A stretch of DNA of 64,000 nucleotides from an uncultured Lachnospiraceae bacterium (lineage in GTDB: Bacteria > Bacillota > Clostridia > Lachnospirales > Lachnospiraceae): the NCBI GenBank assembly GCA_946405625.1, contig CAMJHQ010000008.1, positions 53,066 through 117,065 on the forward strand, given 5' to 3'. Both the position numbers and the translations under genes were made by a program. Below are positions 27,044 to 35,608 of this stretch, piece by piece. The notes below the pieces were generated by a model that worked only from the letters and a program-made list of their open reading frames with translations, did not search any database and was not told the DNA's origin. Positions within the stretch are counted from its first letter, which is position 1; every line of letters starts with the position of its first letter.

Positions 27044-27182
27044 CACCGGCTTCAGTTCATCGATGATGAAAATGTCTCCGGTTTTCAGTTTTGTGGAATG
27101 AAAAAACTCCGGTTTTTAAATCAGCAGAATGATGATGTGACTTCGGTTTTCAGTTCAGAGGAATTATGAGGGTGACTTCGGT
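27044..27182. repeat. Degenerate tandem repeats spanning and following the histidine kinase stop codon
   Basis: The motif CTTCGGTTTTCAGTT or a close variant (CTCCGGTTTT, ACCGGCTTCAGTT) recurs with ends at 27182, 27147, 27113, 27082 and 27051 (steps 35, 34, 31 and 31 bp). The first copy encodes the last residues of the kinase, and several copies keep the CTGAA stop context. Apart from these repeats and the promoter at 26885 I see nothing in the gap 26840-27149. Confidence 0.65.
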
Positions 27183-28481
27183 AATCTCTTCACTTTCCCA
27201 GGTCTTCATGAAAATATCACCTGAGAGTGCTTCTGCCATCTTCTTCGCAACATAAAGGCCGATACCCTGTCCCTCAACATTTCGGGAATTGGATCCTCTC
27301 CAGAAGCTCTTAAAGACATAAGCTGTTTCTTCCTCAGAGAGTACATTTCCCTTATTCTTTACTGTTATATATACATCCTCATCCTGGCTGCCCATCGTGA
27401 CGGTGATACCCTGTCCGGAGCCGTACTTGATAGCATTCTCAAGAAGCTGGGATATTATTGTATATATTCCGTCCTTGTCACTTGTAACAAGAGGATTGTT
27501 CTCGCATTTAATCTCAAAAGGTATATGAAGAAGCTCTATTCTGGATGTATACTCCTTCTTTACCATATCAACAAGATCCTTCAGATAGAAGGAATCGATC
27601 GTCGGTTCGTAAGTTGAATTATGCTGGGTGCTTTTATCCATTATTTCCTTTACAAGCACTTCAACCTTCTCAACATTCTGTTCTATCTTCCTTGCTGTTT
27701 CGATGTCCTTTTCGTTCGGTTTTGTCTCCTTATGATAAATCCCCTGCTCGATAGCTTCCGCATAAAGCTTTATATTTGAAAGCGGTGTCTTTATTCCGTG
27801 AGCTATGGATACTATAAGAGTCTGTTTCTCTTTTTCCAAAGTATTCAGAACCTTCTGCTTATGATTCATCTCATCCTTAAGCATATTCATGCCCCATACA
27901 TACTTGCCGAACATTTTTTGCTTTGTCTCGGGAATTCCGTCAGTCATCCTGCCCTTCGCAATCTTCTCTGGATAGTCCGACAGGCTGTTAAAGGGCTTTA
28001 TCATCGTCCTGTACCCGATGAGTATGACCGCGATAACAGCAAAATAAGAGATGAAGAGAATTATCCCTGCCATCTCCAAAGTAAACGTCCTGTCATCGGA
28101 ACTGTATATGAAATGTAAAAATCCCTTCAGTGTATTTCCGGAATCCTGCGATTTTCCCTCTATCGGCTGGATATAAGCGGCCGGAGCCTCTATCCTTCTA
28201 GGAACATTATCTATACTTATTATCTCAATCCTGTCCGGAACTGCCTTTTTTCCGAACTCGTTCCTAAAGTCTTCAAGTTCGGGAAGCTTATCCCGGCTTA
28301 ATATCCCGTCGCTATGTTCATCCTTAAGATTATCCTCAACCTCTGAAGCGATCCGGTTCATTACCACTGCTCTCATACCATCTTCACGTTTAAAATGGTC
28401 TCTTACGACCACATAAGAAACTGCAGCCGCCGCAAGAAACAGCAGAGTAATGATAACTATAGGCCTAATAATGGTTTTCAA
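27150..28481 (-). CDS. Sensor histidine kinase
   Basis: The 443-residue protein has membrane helices at about 7-27 and 137-158 with a 110-residue extracytoplasmic sensor region between them, then a HAMP-like linker. The phosphoacceptor is His228 in SIAHGIKTPLSN; Gly-Ile instead of the usual Asp-Leu after the His is slightly unusual. The ATPase domain shows NAIKYGSG (N box) and GQGIGLYVAKKMAE (G box). The start overlaps the regulator gene by 4 bp. The long sensor loop differs from BceS-type kinases, which have almost none. It presumably controls the exporter and lipoprotein genes upstream in the same strand. Confidence 0.9.
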   Translation of the reverse strand: MKTIIRPIVIITLLFLAAAAVSYVVVRDHFKREDGMRAVVMNRIASEVEDNLKDEHSDGILSRDKLPELEDFRNEFGKKAVPDRIEIISIDNVPRRIEAPAAYIQPIEGKSQDSGNTLKGFLHFIYSSDDRTFTLEMAGIILFISYFAVIAVILIGYRTMIKPFNSLSDYPEKIAKGRMTDGIPETKQKMFGKYVWGMNMLKDEMNHKQKVLNTLEKEKQTLIVSIAHGIKTPLSNIKLYAEAIEQGIYHKETKPNEKDIETARKIEQNVEKVEVLVKEIMDKSTQHNSTYEPTIDSFYLKDLVDMVKKEYTSRIELLHIPFEIKCENNPLVTSDKDGIYTIISQLLENAIKYGSGQGITVTMGSQDEDVYITVKNKGNVLSEEETAYVFKSFWRGSNSRNVEGQGIGLYVAKKMAEALSGDIFMKTWESEEITEVTLIIPLN

Positions 28482-29158
28482 TCCGCATCACCAAATATAT
28501 AACCCTTTCTCCATACTGTTTTAATTAATGTAGGCGAATTCGGTTCATCTTCAAGTTTTTCCCTGAGCCATCTCACATGAACGTTTAGAGTCGCCTGCTC
28601 CACAAAGGCATCCTTCCATACTGCATCATAGAGTTCATCCTTATCAAGAAGCCTCCCGCGGTTTTTCATCATGAATAAGAGCAGGTCGTACATTTTTCCC
28701 CTTATCTCACATTCCTCGCCGTTCTTAAATACCGCACGGCGCTTCAGGTCTAACGTTATATTCTTATATGTTATATTCTCATCTTTATCCGAAATATCTT
28801 TGCTTCTTCTGAGCAGTGCTCTGATCTTAGCCGTAAGGATCGGTATCGTAATCGGCTTTTCGATATAATCATCCGCTCCGAGCCTGTATCCCATAAGCTT
28901 ACTCTCATCATCGCTCTTCGCACTCATCATGATTATCGGGATATCCTTATGCTCTCTTATCGCCGTACATGCGGTAAAGCCGTCAATCCCCGGAAGCATC
29001 AGATCAAGCAATATCAGTCTCGACATATCCTTATCAAGAAAGGCTATCCCTTCTTCTGCACTGGCCGCTTCCTGAACCGTAAAGCCTTCTGCCTTCATAA
29101 AATCAGCGATGAGGCCTCTGAGTTCATCATCATCTTCAATTATGAGAATATCTGCCAT
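28478..29158 (-). CDS. OmpR-family response regulator
   Basis: I start at the ATG giving MADILIIEDDDE, with AGGAG 7 nt upstream (226 residues); the open frame extends seven codons further from a TTG. The receiver domain has the acidic pair at 9-10, the phosphorylated Asp52 (ILLDLMLPG) and the switch Lys in YIEKP. The C-terminal winged helix ends with VRWLREKLE and KTVWRKGYIFG, typical of OmpR/PhoB DNA binding. It is followed by its kinase with a 4-bp overlap, and preceded by the Ntn-hydrolase lipoprotein gene. Confidence 0.92.
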   Translation of the reverse strand: MADILIIEDDDELRGLIADFMKAEGFTVQEAASAEEGIAFLDKDMSRLILLDLMLPGIDGFTACTAIREHKDIPIIMMSAKSDDESKLMGYRLGADDYIEKPITIPILTAKIRALLRRSKDISDKDENITYKNITLDLKRRAVFKNGEECEIRGKMYDLLLFMMKNRGRLLDKDELYDAVWKDAFVEQATLNVHVRWLREKLEDEPNSPTLIKTVWRKGYIFGDAD

Positions 29159-29242
29159 ACAACATCTCCTGATTCTCAACTAACCCCATAGTAAGCTTTC
29201 TCGATTGATCTGTTACGGGTCTGTAACTATTTTACTGAATTA

Positions 29243-30862
29243 CTACTGCTCGATATTGATACGCACGAACTTCGGATGATTCACAACTCCTTCTGTACCT
29301 GTGAATGTGACATCGAGCTCTCCGGTTCCATAATCATAAATGATCGTCTGAAATACATTTTCCGAATGAATCTTCTGAAAACGGGATGCTTTATCCTCTG
29401 TCTCACGCGTCACGATATCCTTTACATCGGAAAGGGATAATTTCTCCTTCTCACCTGCCCAGGCATTATACTTTACAAATCTCACATAATTACCTCCGTT
29501 AATCGTGCAGAAGTCTCTGTTTCCTTCCGTCACAAAGGAGTTAACAACACACAGGCTGTCCGGATTATCCCAGGTAAGTCCGTCCGTAAGTGGTGTATCC
29601 TCATCTCGAAGCACGGATTTTCCGACAAATCTCCTGTTTTCATCATCGGCATCCGATTCACTCGAGGAGTCTTTCGATGCATCAGCCAAAACACCATTTG
29701 ATCCTTCACCCGATGTATCATCGGCATCGCCCTTCGATTCTTCACCCGATGTTTCACCAGCATCATCCGTCGCAGTCTCATCAGCTGCGTCATCCACCGC
29801 AAAATCCTGCACGCAGTCCTCCGCAACCAGGCAATCCTTCTTATCGGTTATTATAATATTATGTGAGTAAGTGAAATTCTTACTTTCCGCAATCATATAC
29901 TCACCGATGCTTCTCGCATCGTTCATATTCTCAAGTGCGTATCTCAATTCATAAGTATAACATTTTTTTCCGTCACATACATAATCTTCTTCAGAACTCA
30001 CATCAAGAATTCCCGCAAATACACCATCATCATTGATTCCTGTCAGAACATCCAGCATTCCCATCACCGAAAAGGTTGTATAGCTGTTCTTTCCTTCCGG
30101 CATCTTAAAATGTGTGACTGCCTGTCCGAGACACATCTGATTCTCGCTTCCGAGCGTCCACTCAAGAGTCCTGCTTACTATCCTCTCTCCCGACTCAGTC
30201 TTATCCCCCCATGCCGAAAATGCATTGCAGTTTGTTCCTCTGAGACAGTCCGGAACTATATGTATCAGCAGAGCCTCTTCATAGCTTAGAAGTCCATCCT
30301 CCGTGAAGCCTCGCCTTCCTTCAGATATAGTTGTCGCAAAGCCTTCCATTTCCTGCCTGTACTCTTCTCTCATACCGGCAAGCAGCTTCTCTATCCTGTC
30401 ACCTACAGGAGCATAATCTCCGTAGAGATTTGGAAATGCCATCTTTATATTCTCATAAAGATAAGGTTCAAGCAGAGCAGCAAATTCGAGATCAACCTTT
30501 GATATCGTTTCCGCATATGCACATCCGACCGCATAATAATCTCCGCCGGTATAATCGAGATAGATTTCAAAATAAGAAGGTTTCTTCTCTATCACACAGA
30601 GTCCATCATCTGACTTATATACATCAGTTGCATCTTCATAGTCCGCCGGCTCTCCCGAATAGCTTTCTGTATTAAATGTACTTCCGACCTTGTTCAGATT
30701 ACTCTCGGCGGAGACTGAGGCATTATATTCATCATAGGTCACCATATCTCCGGCACATCCGGATAGTGAAAGCAGAAATCCTCCCGTCAGAAGCATCGCC
30801 GATATTTTGGCAGCCGCACTTCGAACCGGATTATGCAGTTGTTTATCCTTTATCCTAAACAT
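29243..30862 (-). CDS. Lipoprotein Ntn hydrolase, peptidase C45/acyltransferase-like
   Basis: The 539-residue protein has a lipoprotein signal with lipobox LSGC (Cys36), so it is anchored outside the membrane. The nucleophile is probably Cys212 in RGTNCNAFSAWGD, followed by GERIVSRTLEW, matching the conserved region of C45 (6-aminopenicillanic-acid acyltransferase-like) amide hydrolases. In this family a precursor is cut before the Cys to create the N-terminal nucleophile. An acidic low-complexity insert (about residues 355-410, D/E/S/T/G) interrupts the catalytic domain. The gene starts 3 bp after the ABC ATPase and lies before a two-component system. It may cleave an N-acyl amide compound handled by the transporter; the substrate is unknown. 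Confidence 0.75.
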   Translation of the reverse strand: MFRIKDKQLHNPVRSAAAKISAMLLTGGFLLSLSGCAGDMVTYDEYNASVSAESNLNKVGSTFNTESYSGEPADYEDATDVYKSDDGLCVIEKKPSYFEIYLDYTGGDYYAVGCAYAETISKVDLEFAALLEPYLYENIKMAFPNLYGDYAPVGDRIEKLLAGMREEYRQEMEGFATTISEGRRGFTEDGLLSYEEALLIHIVPDCLRGTNCNAFSAWGDKTESGERIVSRTLEWTLGSENQMCLGQAVTHFKMPEGKNSYTTFSVMGMLDVLTGINDDGVFAGILDVSSEEDYVCDGKKCYTYELRYALENMNDARSIGEYMIAESKNFTYSHNIIITDKKDCLVAEDCVQDFAVDDAADETATDDAGETSGEESKGDADDTSGEGSNGVLADASKDSSSESDADDENRRFVGKSVLRDEDTPLTDGLTWDNPDSLCVVNSFVTEGNRDFCTINGGNYVRFVKYNAWAGEKEKLSLSDVKDIVTRETEDKASRFQKIHSENVFQTIIYDYGTGELDVTFTGTEGVVNHPKFVRINIEQ

Positions 30863-30865
30863 ATT

Positions 30866-31627
30866 TTACCATCCCTGTTCCATAAGCCATTTGTTAATCC
30901 TATGCTCCCGCTGTGTGAGCTGTGATTCATCCTGAAGTTTTCCGAGCACTTCCTCTCCTTCTATATGACCGTCTATCAGGTATATAACCTTGTCGCTCGC
31001 AGCGGCAACTCTTGCACTGTGTGTGACCATCATGATAGCCGTTCCCTCACGATTTACCTTCACAAGCTCCTGTATAACCTCGCCCGCAGCCTTTGAATTA
31101 AGAGCTCCGGTCGGTTCATCTGCGAAAAGCACCTTCGGATGATTGATGAGTGCTCTGCAGAGACAGGCTCTCTGAAGCTGTCCTCCTGACACCTCTGTTA
31201 TCTCATTATCCGCAATCTCCATGATGCCAAGACGGCGCATAAGCATTTCAGCCTCTTCACGGATCTGCTTTCTGTCCCGCTGTCCTGCATGAAATCCCGG
31301 AAGCAGGATATTATCCAGTATGCAGAGCTTTCTCATCATATACATCTGCTGAAATATAAATCCCATACTGACGAGACGCTCTTTTGCCATTTCTCTGTCA
31401 TTCATCTCTCCGAGATTCTTTCCGAGAAACATAACATCTCCAGAGGTTGCCCTGTCCATACCGCTTACAGTATAAAGCATCGTTGACTTTCCGCTTCCGG
31501 ATGGACCCATGATAGATACGAATTCACCTTCTTCAAGTCTGAAATCAATATTCCGAAGAACATTGTTGCTGTATTTGTTTACTATATAAGTCTTGCAAAG
31601 ACCTTTTACATCGATTACTGTTTCCAT
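30866..31627 (-). CDS. ABC exporter ATPase, MacB/LolD type
   Basis: The 253-residue protein has Walker A GPSGSGKST (about 39-47), a Q-loop in FIFQQMYMM, the ABC signature VSGGQLQRACL, Walker B VLFADEPTGALN and a switch His in MMVTHS. The ADEPTGALN form is typical of MacB, LolD and BceA ATPases. It lies 1 bp after the permease gene and supplies energy to it. Confidence 0.93.
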   Translation of the reverse strand: METVIDVKGLCKTYIVNKYSNNVLRNIDFRLEEGEFVSIMGPSGSGKSTMLYTVSGMDRATSGDVMFLGKNLGEMNDREMAKERLVSMGFIFQQMYMMRKLCILDNILLPGFHAGQRDRKQIREEAEMLMRRLGIMEIADNEITEVSGGQLQRACLCRALINHPKVLFADEPTGALNSKAAGEVIQELVKVNREGTAIMMVTHSARVAAASDKVIYLIDGHIEGEEVLGKLQDESQLTQREHRINKWLMEQGW

Positions 31628-31628
31628 A

Positions 31629-34043
31629 TTAATCTTCCCTTATATTCCATATATTAATGTTCTTCACTTTATTGAGGCATAACCTCAGCGCAACGATAAC
31701 CGTACCGAATATGATAAACGGTATTATCAGATATCTGTCGATCGGATCCGGAATAAATCGGAATCCCGTCGAACCAAAGGTTTCAAATACCTTTCTTACC
31801 GCCATGCTTACTACAGTATTCTGCAAAATGATTGCAAGGATATATGAGATCACAAGTATTATGATCATCCGGAGAATCTGCCATTTTCGGACATCTTTGT
31901 TTGAAAATCCGACACACTTAAGCATCGCAACCGAGGAAGTCTCCCTCGCCAGATCGACTGTAGTATATAAAAGTGTATTAAGAGCAAGTATAAATGCGAT
32001 CATGACCGATAAAATGACCTTCAGCGCATCTATATATCCTGTTATATATGCAAAGTCATCAGCTCTTTCCTCTTCTATGGTATCAACATACTTTTCTCCG
32101 AAGAAGTCCTCCATCATTTTAATATACTTCGGATGTTCGGACTTCGGTGCATCTATATAGAGATCCGTAACAAGCAGTTCCGTCTTCACCGCTCCCGTAT
32201 ACTCTTCTCCGACAATGATCGAAGGATATCCTTCCTCCATCTTGTCAAAAAAGCCTGTTATGATAAATGTCTTCGTCACCGTATGAGAACCGATCTTATC
32301 ATCATTATATTCATCCAGCCTGAGTTTGATATTGTCTCCTATCTTCCAGCCCTGCTTCTTGGCCGTAAAGTAACTTACTATAACCTCATTATCCCTTATC
32401 GGAAGTTTTCCTCCCTTTCTCAAAGGAATAAGCTCATTATTCGTATCGCCGAATAAGAATTTCGCTGCAATCTCTTCTCCGTCGGGAACAAGAATCTCGG
32501 CATTTGTCGAATTCATATACCGCATTTTAACCGGAATTCCGGCCGCATTCAGTTCTTCACCCATAACAGTATAGGCTCCGAGCGTATCTCCGCCCTTCTG
32601 ATAATAATAACTTGCCCAATCTCCCGACATATATACTATGAAGTCATATCTGAGAAGAAGGAAGCTTTTTGAATACTCGGCACTCAGCAGCGTACTCTTC
32701 AGATGAAATACCACAAAGAGTATTACAATTGCCATCGCATATGTGATCACTAGGAAAATGTACTTCTTAAAGCTGTTAACTATATTTCCGATTGCAAGGA
32801 ATGACGGAACCTTAAGATGCTTCGATTTATACATATTCATCTTGTTCAGTTTCTCGAAGCGCTCTCCTGCGGCATTTCCGTGTATGGTTTCAATGACAGA
32901 TATCTTACTTATCCTTCTCATCATGAGTGCCGCAAAAAGAATGATCAGAAATATAATTCCCACAGATACCAGGATTGAAATGTATGTCGTCATGTTATGA
33001 TTTTTCATAACAAGATTCGTACAGAACTGTCTGATCAGATACTTCGAAAGCTTTACTCCCGCAGTAAGTCCGGCCGCACCTCCGATAATGGCAAATACTA
33101 TGTAGGTTGCCGCAAACATCCATCTGTATCGGGGAGAATCAACTCCGATTGCCCTCATCATTCCGATTTCTTTTTCTTCCTGTTTTATCGCCGCAACCAT
33201 CATAAAACGGATTGTTATAAGCATTATGAGTATTATGATGATGCTCATAGCCAGAAGAAAATAAGATATTACAGTAACAATTGTATAATCCGAATCTATT
33301 TCCGGAGTATAATTCCACGAAGACCAGGCCTTTATAAGATTATTATCATATAACTCTTCTGTGATCCTTCTTTCAAAGCTGTTGCTCTTCGCATTTATAT
33401 ACAGCTTAACAATTCTAAAAGGGAATTCGCTCTTTAATGCCTCATAGTCCGCATCCGATATGACCAGATCTTCACTGACTACGATTCCCGGATTCTTATA
33501 TATCTCAGATACCGTAAACTCATAAATGTTTCCCATCTGAGTTGTTATATCGATCTTATCGCCTCTCTTTATTCCCGCAAGATCAGCCATATCTATACTT
33601 ACCGCTATGCATCCCGGTTCCACAACGAAAGGAGAGTCCTCATCGTTATAAAGAAGATTAACCTTCTTCGGCTGAGTAGTAAGATGAGTTGATCTGATCG
33701 GAGGAAAACCTTCATCAGAAACATATCTTCCGTTTATACAAACCTCATCACCGATTATCCCTATCCACTCGAGCACTTCTCCATCGATGATCATATCGCT
33801 CTGCTTCATATATTCCTCGAGTGCTTCTTTCTTCTCATCGAAGCTTCCCATGCCTATATTGCAGTTAACGCGGATATTGGCTACCTTTGTAATCTCGCTC
33901 GTATTATTTCTTCCGGCGATCGTAGCATATAAAAGGTTCGATGCCATCACGGAAATGATCGATGCCGAAACTATAAATATAAAAAGAATTATGTTCAGAC
34001 CTTTATGAGCCTTAAGGTCATTTTTCAACATTTTAAAAAACAT
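31629..34043 (-). CDS. ABC exporter permease with two FtsX domains (MacB type)
   Basis: The 804-residue protein has a first membrane helix (about 17-40), an extracellular MacB-like core (about 45-250), three helices (about 258-370), a second helix near 430 with another extracellular domain (about 450-660), and three final helices. This is the duplicated FtsX architecture of large Firmicutes exporters that remove peptides or lipids or act mechanically on the envelope. It is the first gene of a five-gene unit with the ATPase, the C45 lipoprotein and a two-component system. A terminator hairpin ends only about 30 bp before its ribosome site. Confidence 0.88.
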   Translation of the reverse strand: MFFKMLKNDLKAHKGLNIILFIFIVSASIISVMASNLLYATIAGRNNTSEITKVANIRVNCNIGMGSFDEKKEALEEYMKQSDMIIDGEVLEWIGIIGDEVCINGRYVSDEGFPPIRSTHLTTQPKKVNLLYNDEDSPFVVEPGCIAVSIDMADLAGIKRGDKIDITTQMGNIYEFTVSEIYKNPGIVVSEDLVISDADYEALKSEFPFRIVKLYINAKSNSFERRITEELYDNNLIKAWSSWNYTPEIDSDYTIVTVISYFLLAMSIIIILIMLITIRFMMVAAIKQEEKEIGMMRAIGVDSPRYRWMFAATYIVFAIIGGAAGLTAGVKLSKYLIRQFCTNLVMKNHNMTTYISILVSVGIIFLIILFAALMMRRISKISVIETIHGNAAGERFEKLNKMNMYKSKHLKVPSFLAIGNIVNSFKKYIFLVITYAMAIVILFVVFHLKSTLLSAEYSKSFLLLRYDFIVYMSGDWASYYYQKGGDTLGAYTVMGEELNAAGIPVKMRYMNSTNAEILVPDGEEIAAKFLFGDTNNELIPLRKGGKLPIRDNEVIVSYFTAKKQGWKIGDNIKLRLDEYNDDKIGSHTVTKTFIITGFFDKMEEGYPSIIVGEEYTGAVKTELLVTDLYIDAPKSEHPKYIKMMEDFFGEKYVDTIEEERADDFAYITGYIDALKVILSVMIAFILALNTLLYTTVDLARETSSVAMLKCVGFSNKDVRKWQILRMIIILVISYILAIILQNTVVSMAVRKVFETFGSTGFRFIPDPIDRYLIIPFIIFGTVIVALRLCLNKVKNINIWNIRED

Positions 34044-34079
34044 GTCTCAACCTCCTACCCGGCAGAGGAAACGAAAAAA

Positions 34080-34117
34080 GATGCTGCAACCTCAACCTTC
34101 ATTGAGATTGTAGCATC
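34080..34117 (-). terminator. Strong terminator after the ECF ATPase gene, close to the next gene
   Basis: Two 16-nt arms (34080-34095 and 34102-34117) pair with few mismatches around a 6-nt loop and are followed by six Ts (34074-34079). The arm containing GGTTGCAGCATC resembles the 3' end of the CbiQ gene. Confidence 0.85.
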
Positions 34118-34164
34118 TTGATTTTTTTCAATCTTTAAAAAACTATTAAAATATTAAATCATCC

Positions 34165-34836
34165 TTATACGCTGATTGTATGATCCTTTGTCATTGACAG
34201 TCTAACATCGGCCAGTTCATTTGCCAGTTCCTTATGATGTGTGGCTATAACTATCAACCTTTCGGGATTCCTTAACTGTGTCAGATACTCCTTGATCATC
34301 TCCTGAGATTCCTCATCCAGACCGCTGAGCGGTTCATCCAGAAGAATAACCTTGGGTTCCATTGCAAAAATGCTTGCAAGTGCGACTCTTTTCTTTTCTC
34401 CTCCGCTGAGATTATATGGTACTCTCTCTCTTAATTCTTCTATGCCGAACATTTTAAGATATTTCTCGACTCTTTCTGCGGTTTCACTTTCATCCAGTCC
34501 CAGCTGAGAAACTCCGAAGAGCACCTCATCTTCAACGCTTCCAGTAAAAAGCTGCAGCTCTGTATTCTGAAACAGAAAGCCCTGCTTCTTATGAAGGTTA
34601 AATGCATTTTTCTTATCCTTCATATATTTTTCGTTGATCAGCTCGCCGAAGAATCTGTAGGTTCCGCTGTCCGGGAAACTGAGTCCCGTCATTATTCTGA
34701 ACAGTGTGGACTTACCGCATCCGTTCGGGCCGTCGATAACATATATCTTCCCCATCTCAAAGCTGTAGCTGAAGTCATGCAGAGCCTTAATCCCATTATA
34801 CGAATAATTCACTTTTTCAAATTCCATTACGCCCAA
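34165..34836 (-). CDS. cbiO: ECF transporter ATPase (cobalt/nickel type)
   Basis: The 223-residue ATPase has Walker A GPNGCGKST, a Q-loop in FLFQNTELQLF, the signature LSGGEKKRVAL, Walker B VILLDEPLSGLD and the switch His in ATHHKE. These match CbiO/NikO of Group I ECF transporters. The reported start is a TTG with GAGG 8 nt upstream; an ATG three codons later is the alternative. Its 5' end and ribosome site lie inside the third, partial copy of the tandem repeat made from the 3' end of cbiQ. It is the last gene of the unit. Confidence 0.88.
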   Translation of the reverse strand: MGVMEFEKVNYSYNGIKALHDFSYSFEMGKIYVIDGPNGCGKSTLFRIMTGLSFPDSGTYRFFGELINEKYMKDKKNAFNLHKKQGFLFQNTELQLFTGSVEDEVLFGVSQLGLDESETAERVEKYLKMFGIEELRERVPYNLSGGEKKRVALASIFAMEPKVILLDEPLSGLDEESQEMIKEYLTQLRNPERLIVIATHHKELANELADVRLSMTKDHTISV

Positions 34837-34938
34837 AGCTGTAACCTCAACTGCTTCATCATTAACTGAGTATAAACAAATGCCGCAATCTCAACTACTT
34901 CATCATTAACTGAGTAAAAATAAATGCTGCAATTTCAA
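34835..34938. repeat. Tandem duplication of the 3' end of cbiQ
   Basis: The last 44 bp of cbiQ with its stop (34895-34938) are repeated at 34851-34894 with about five mismatches, and partly again at 34835-34850, where the copy runs into the start of the ATPase gene. Confidence 0.9.
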
Positions 34939-35608
34939 CTCCTGCAATCAGAAAGTATATCATATCGTAAAGATTTATCCTATGTTTTTTCAAAACCGGA
35001 TACTGTCCCGTGAAGCATCTGGTCTGCATTGCCTCCGTTGTTTCGCGTGACATTTTTTCGGAAATCAGATACGTCGTTCCGAGAACTCCGCCCGTCCCTT
35101 TCTTATTCCAGCGAACCCGGCTCACGGTCCGAAGCTTGACCGCTTCGCTGAGAGAATCCGCAACTCTTCCGAGTATCATAAGGAAATGTACCGTAGTATC
35201 CAGAATGAGAATAAATGTAGCCGGTACATGCACTGCCCGAAGCGCCCTCGTCGTTTCATTCCAGGAAACAAATTGATTATAGATTGCTATCAGACCAACA
35301 GATATAAAAACCTTCATGGTAACCGTCAGAAGAGATCTCGGGTTTCCGAGAAAAACCGCGGGAAGCATAACCAGCGCAGTAAAAAGGACCACCGGTATTA
35401 CCACCTTAATTACCGCTGCTATCTCATCCGCCTTAAGAACGGAAATAACAGCAAGCATCATCGCCAGGATCGCATACGAAAAAAAAGCATTCCTGCTGAA
35501 TGAAACAAGGATGATCGTTAACAAAACAAGAGCGAGCTGCGCAACGGCAGCCGCTCCCTTTCTGTTTTTTCTGAAATTTCTTCTGTCTTTTAAAAGTTTT
35601 GCTATCAT
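34895..35608 (-). CDS. cbiQ: ECF transporter T component (cobalt/nickel type)
   Basis: The 237-residue protein has about five membrane helices and two cytoplasmic coupling regions. ESLSEAVKLRTVSR lies where CbiQ/EcfT proteins contact the ATPase, and SRETTEAMQTRCF fits the second coupling helix. It joins the ATPase to the CbiM-type substrate component. Its start codon overlaps the end of the CbiM gene by one base. The 3' end has been tandemly copied downstream. Confidence 0.85.
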   Translation of the reverse strand: MIAKLLKDRRNFRKNRKGAAAVAQLALVLLTIILVSFSRNAFFSYAILAMMLAVISVLKADEIAAVIKVVIPVVLFTALVMLPAVFLGNPRSLLTVTMKVFISVGLIAIYNQFVSWNETTRALRAVHVPATFILILDTTVHFLMILGRVADSLSEAVKLRTVSRVRWNKKGTGGVLGTTYLISEKMSRETTEAMQTRCFTGQYPVLKKHRINLYDMIYFLIAGVEIAAFIFTQLMMK

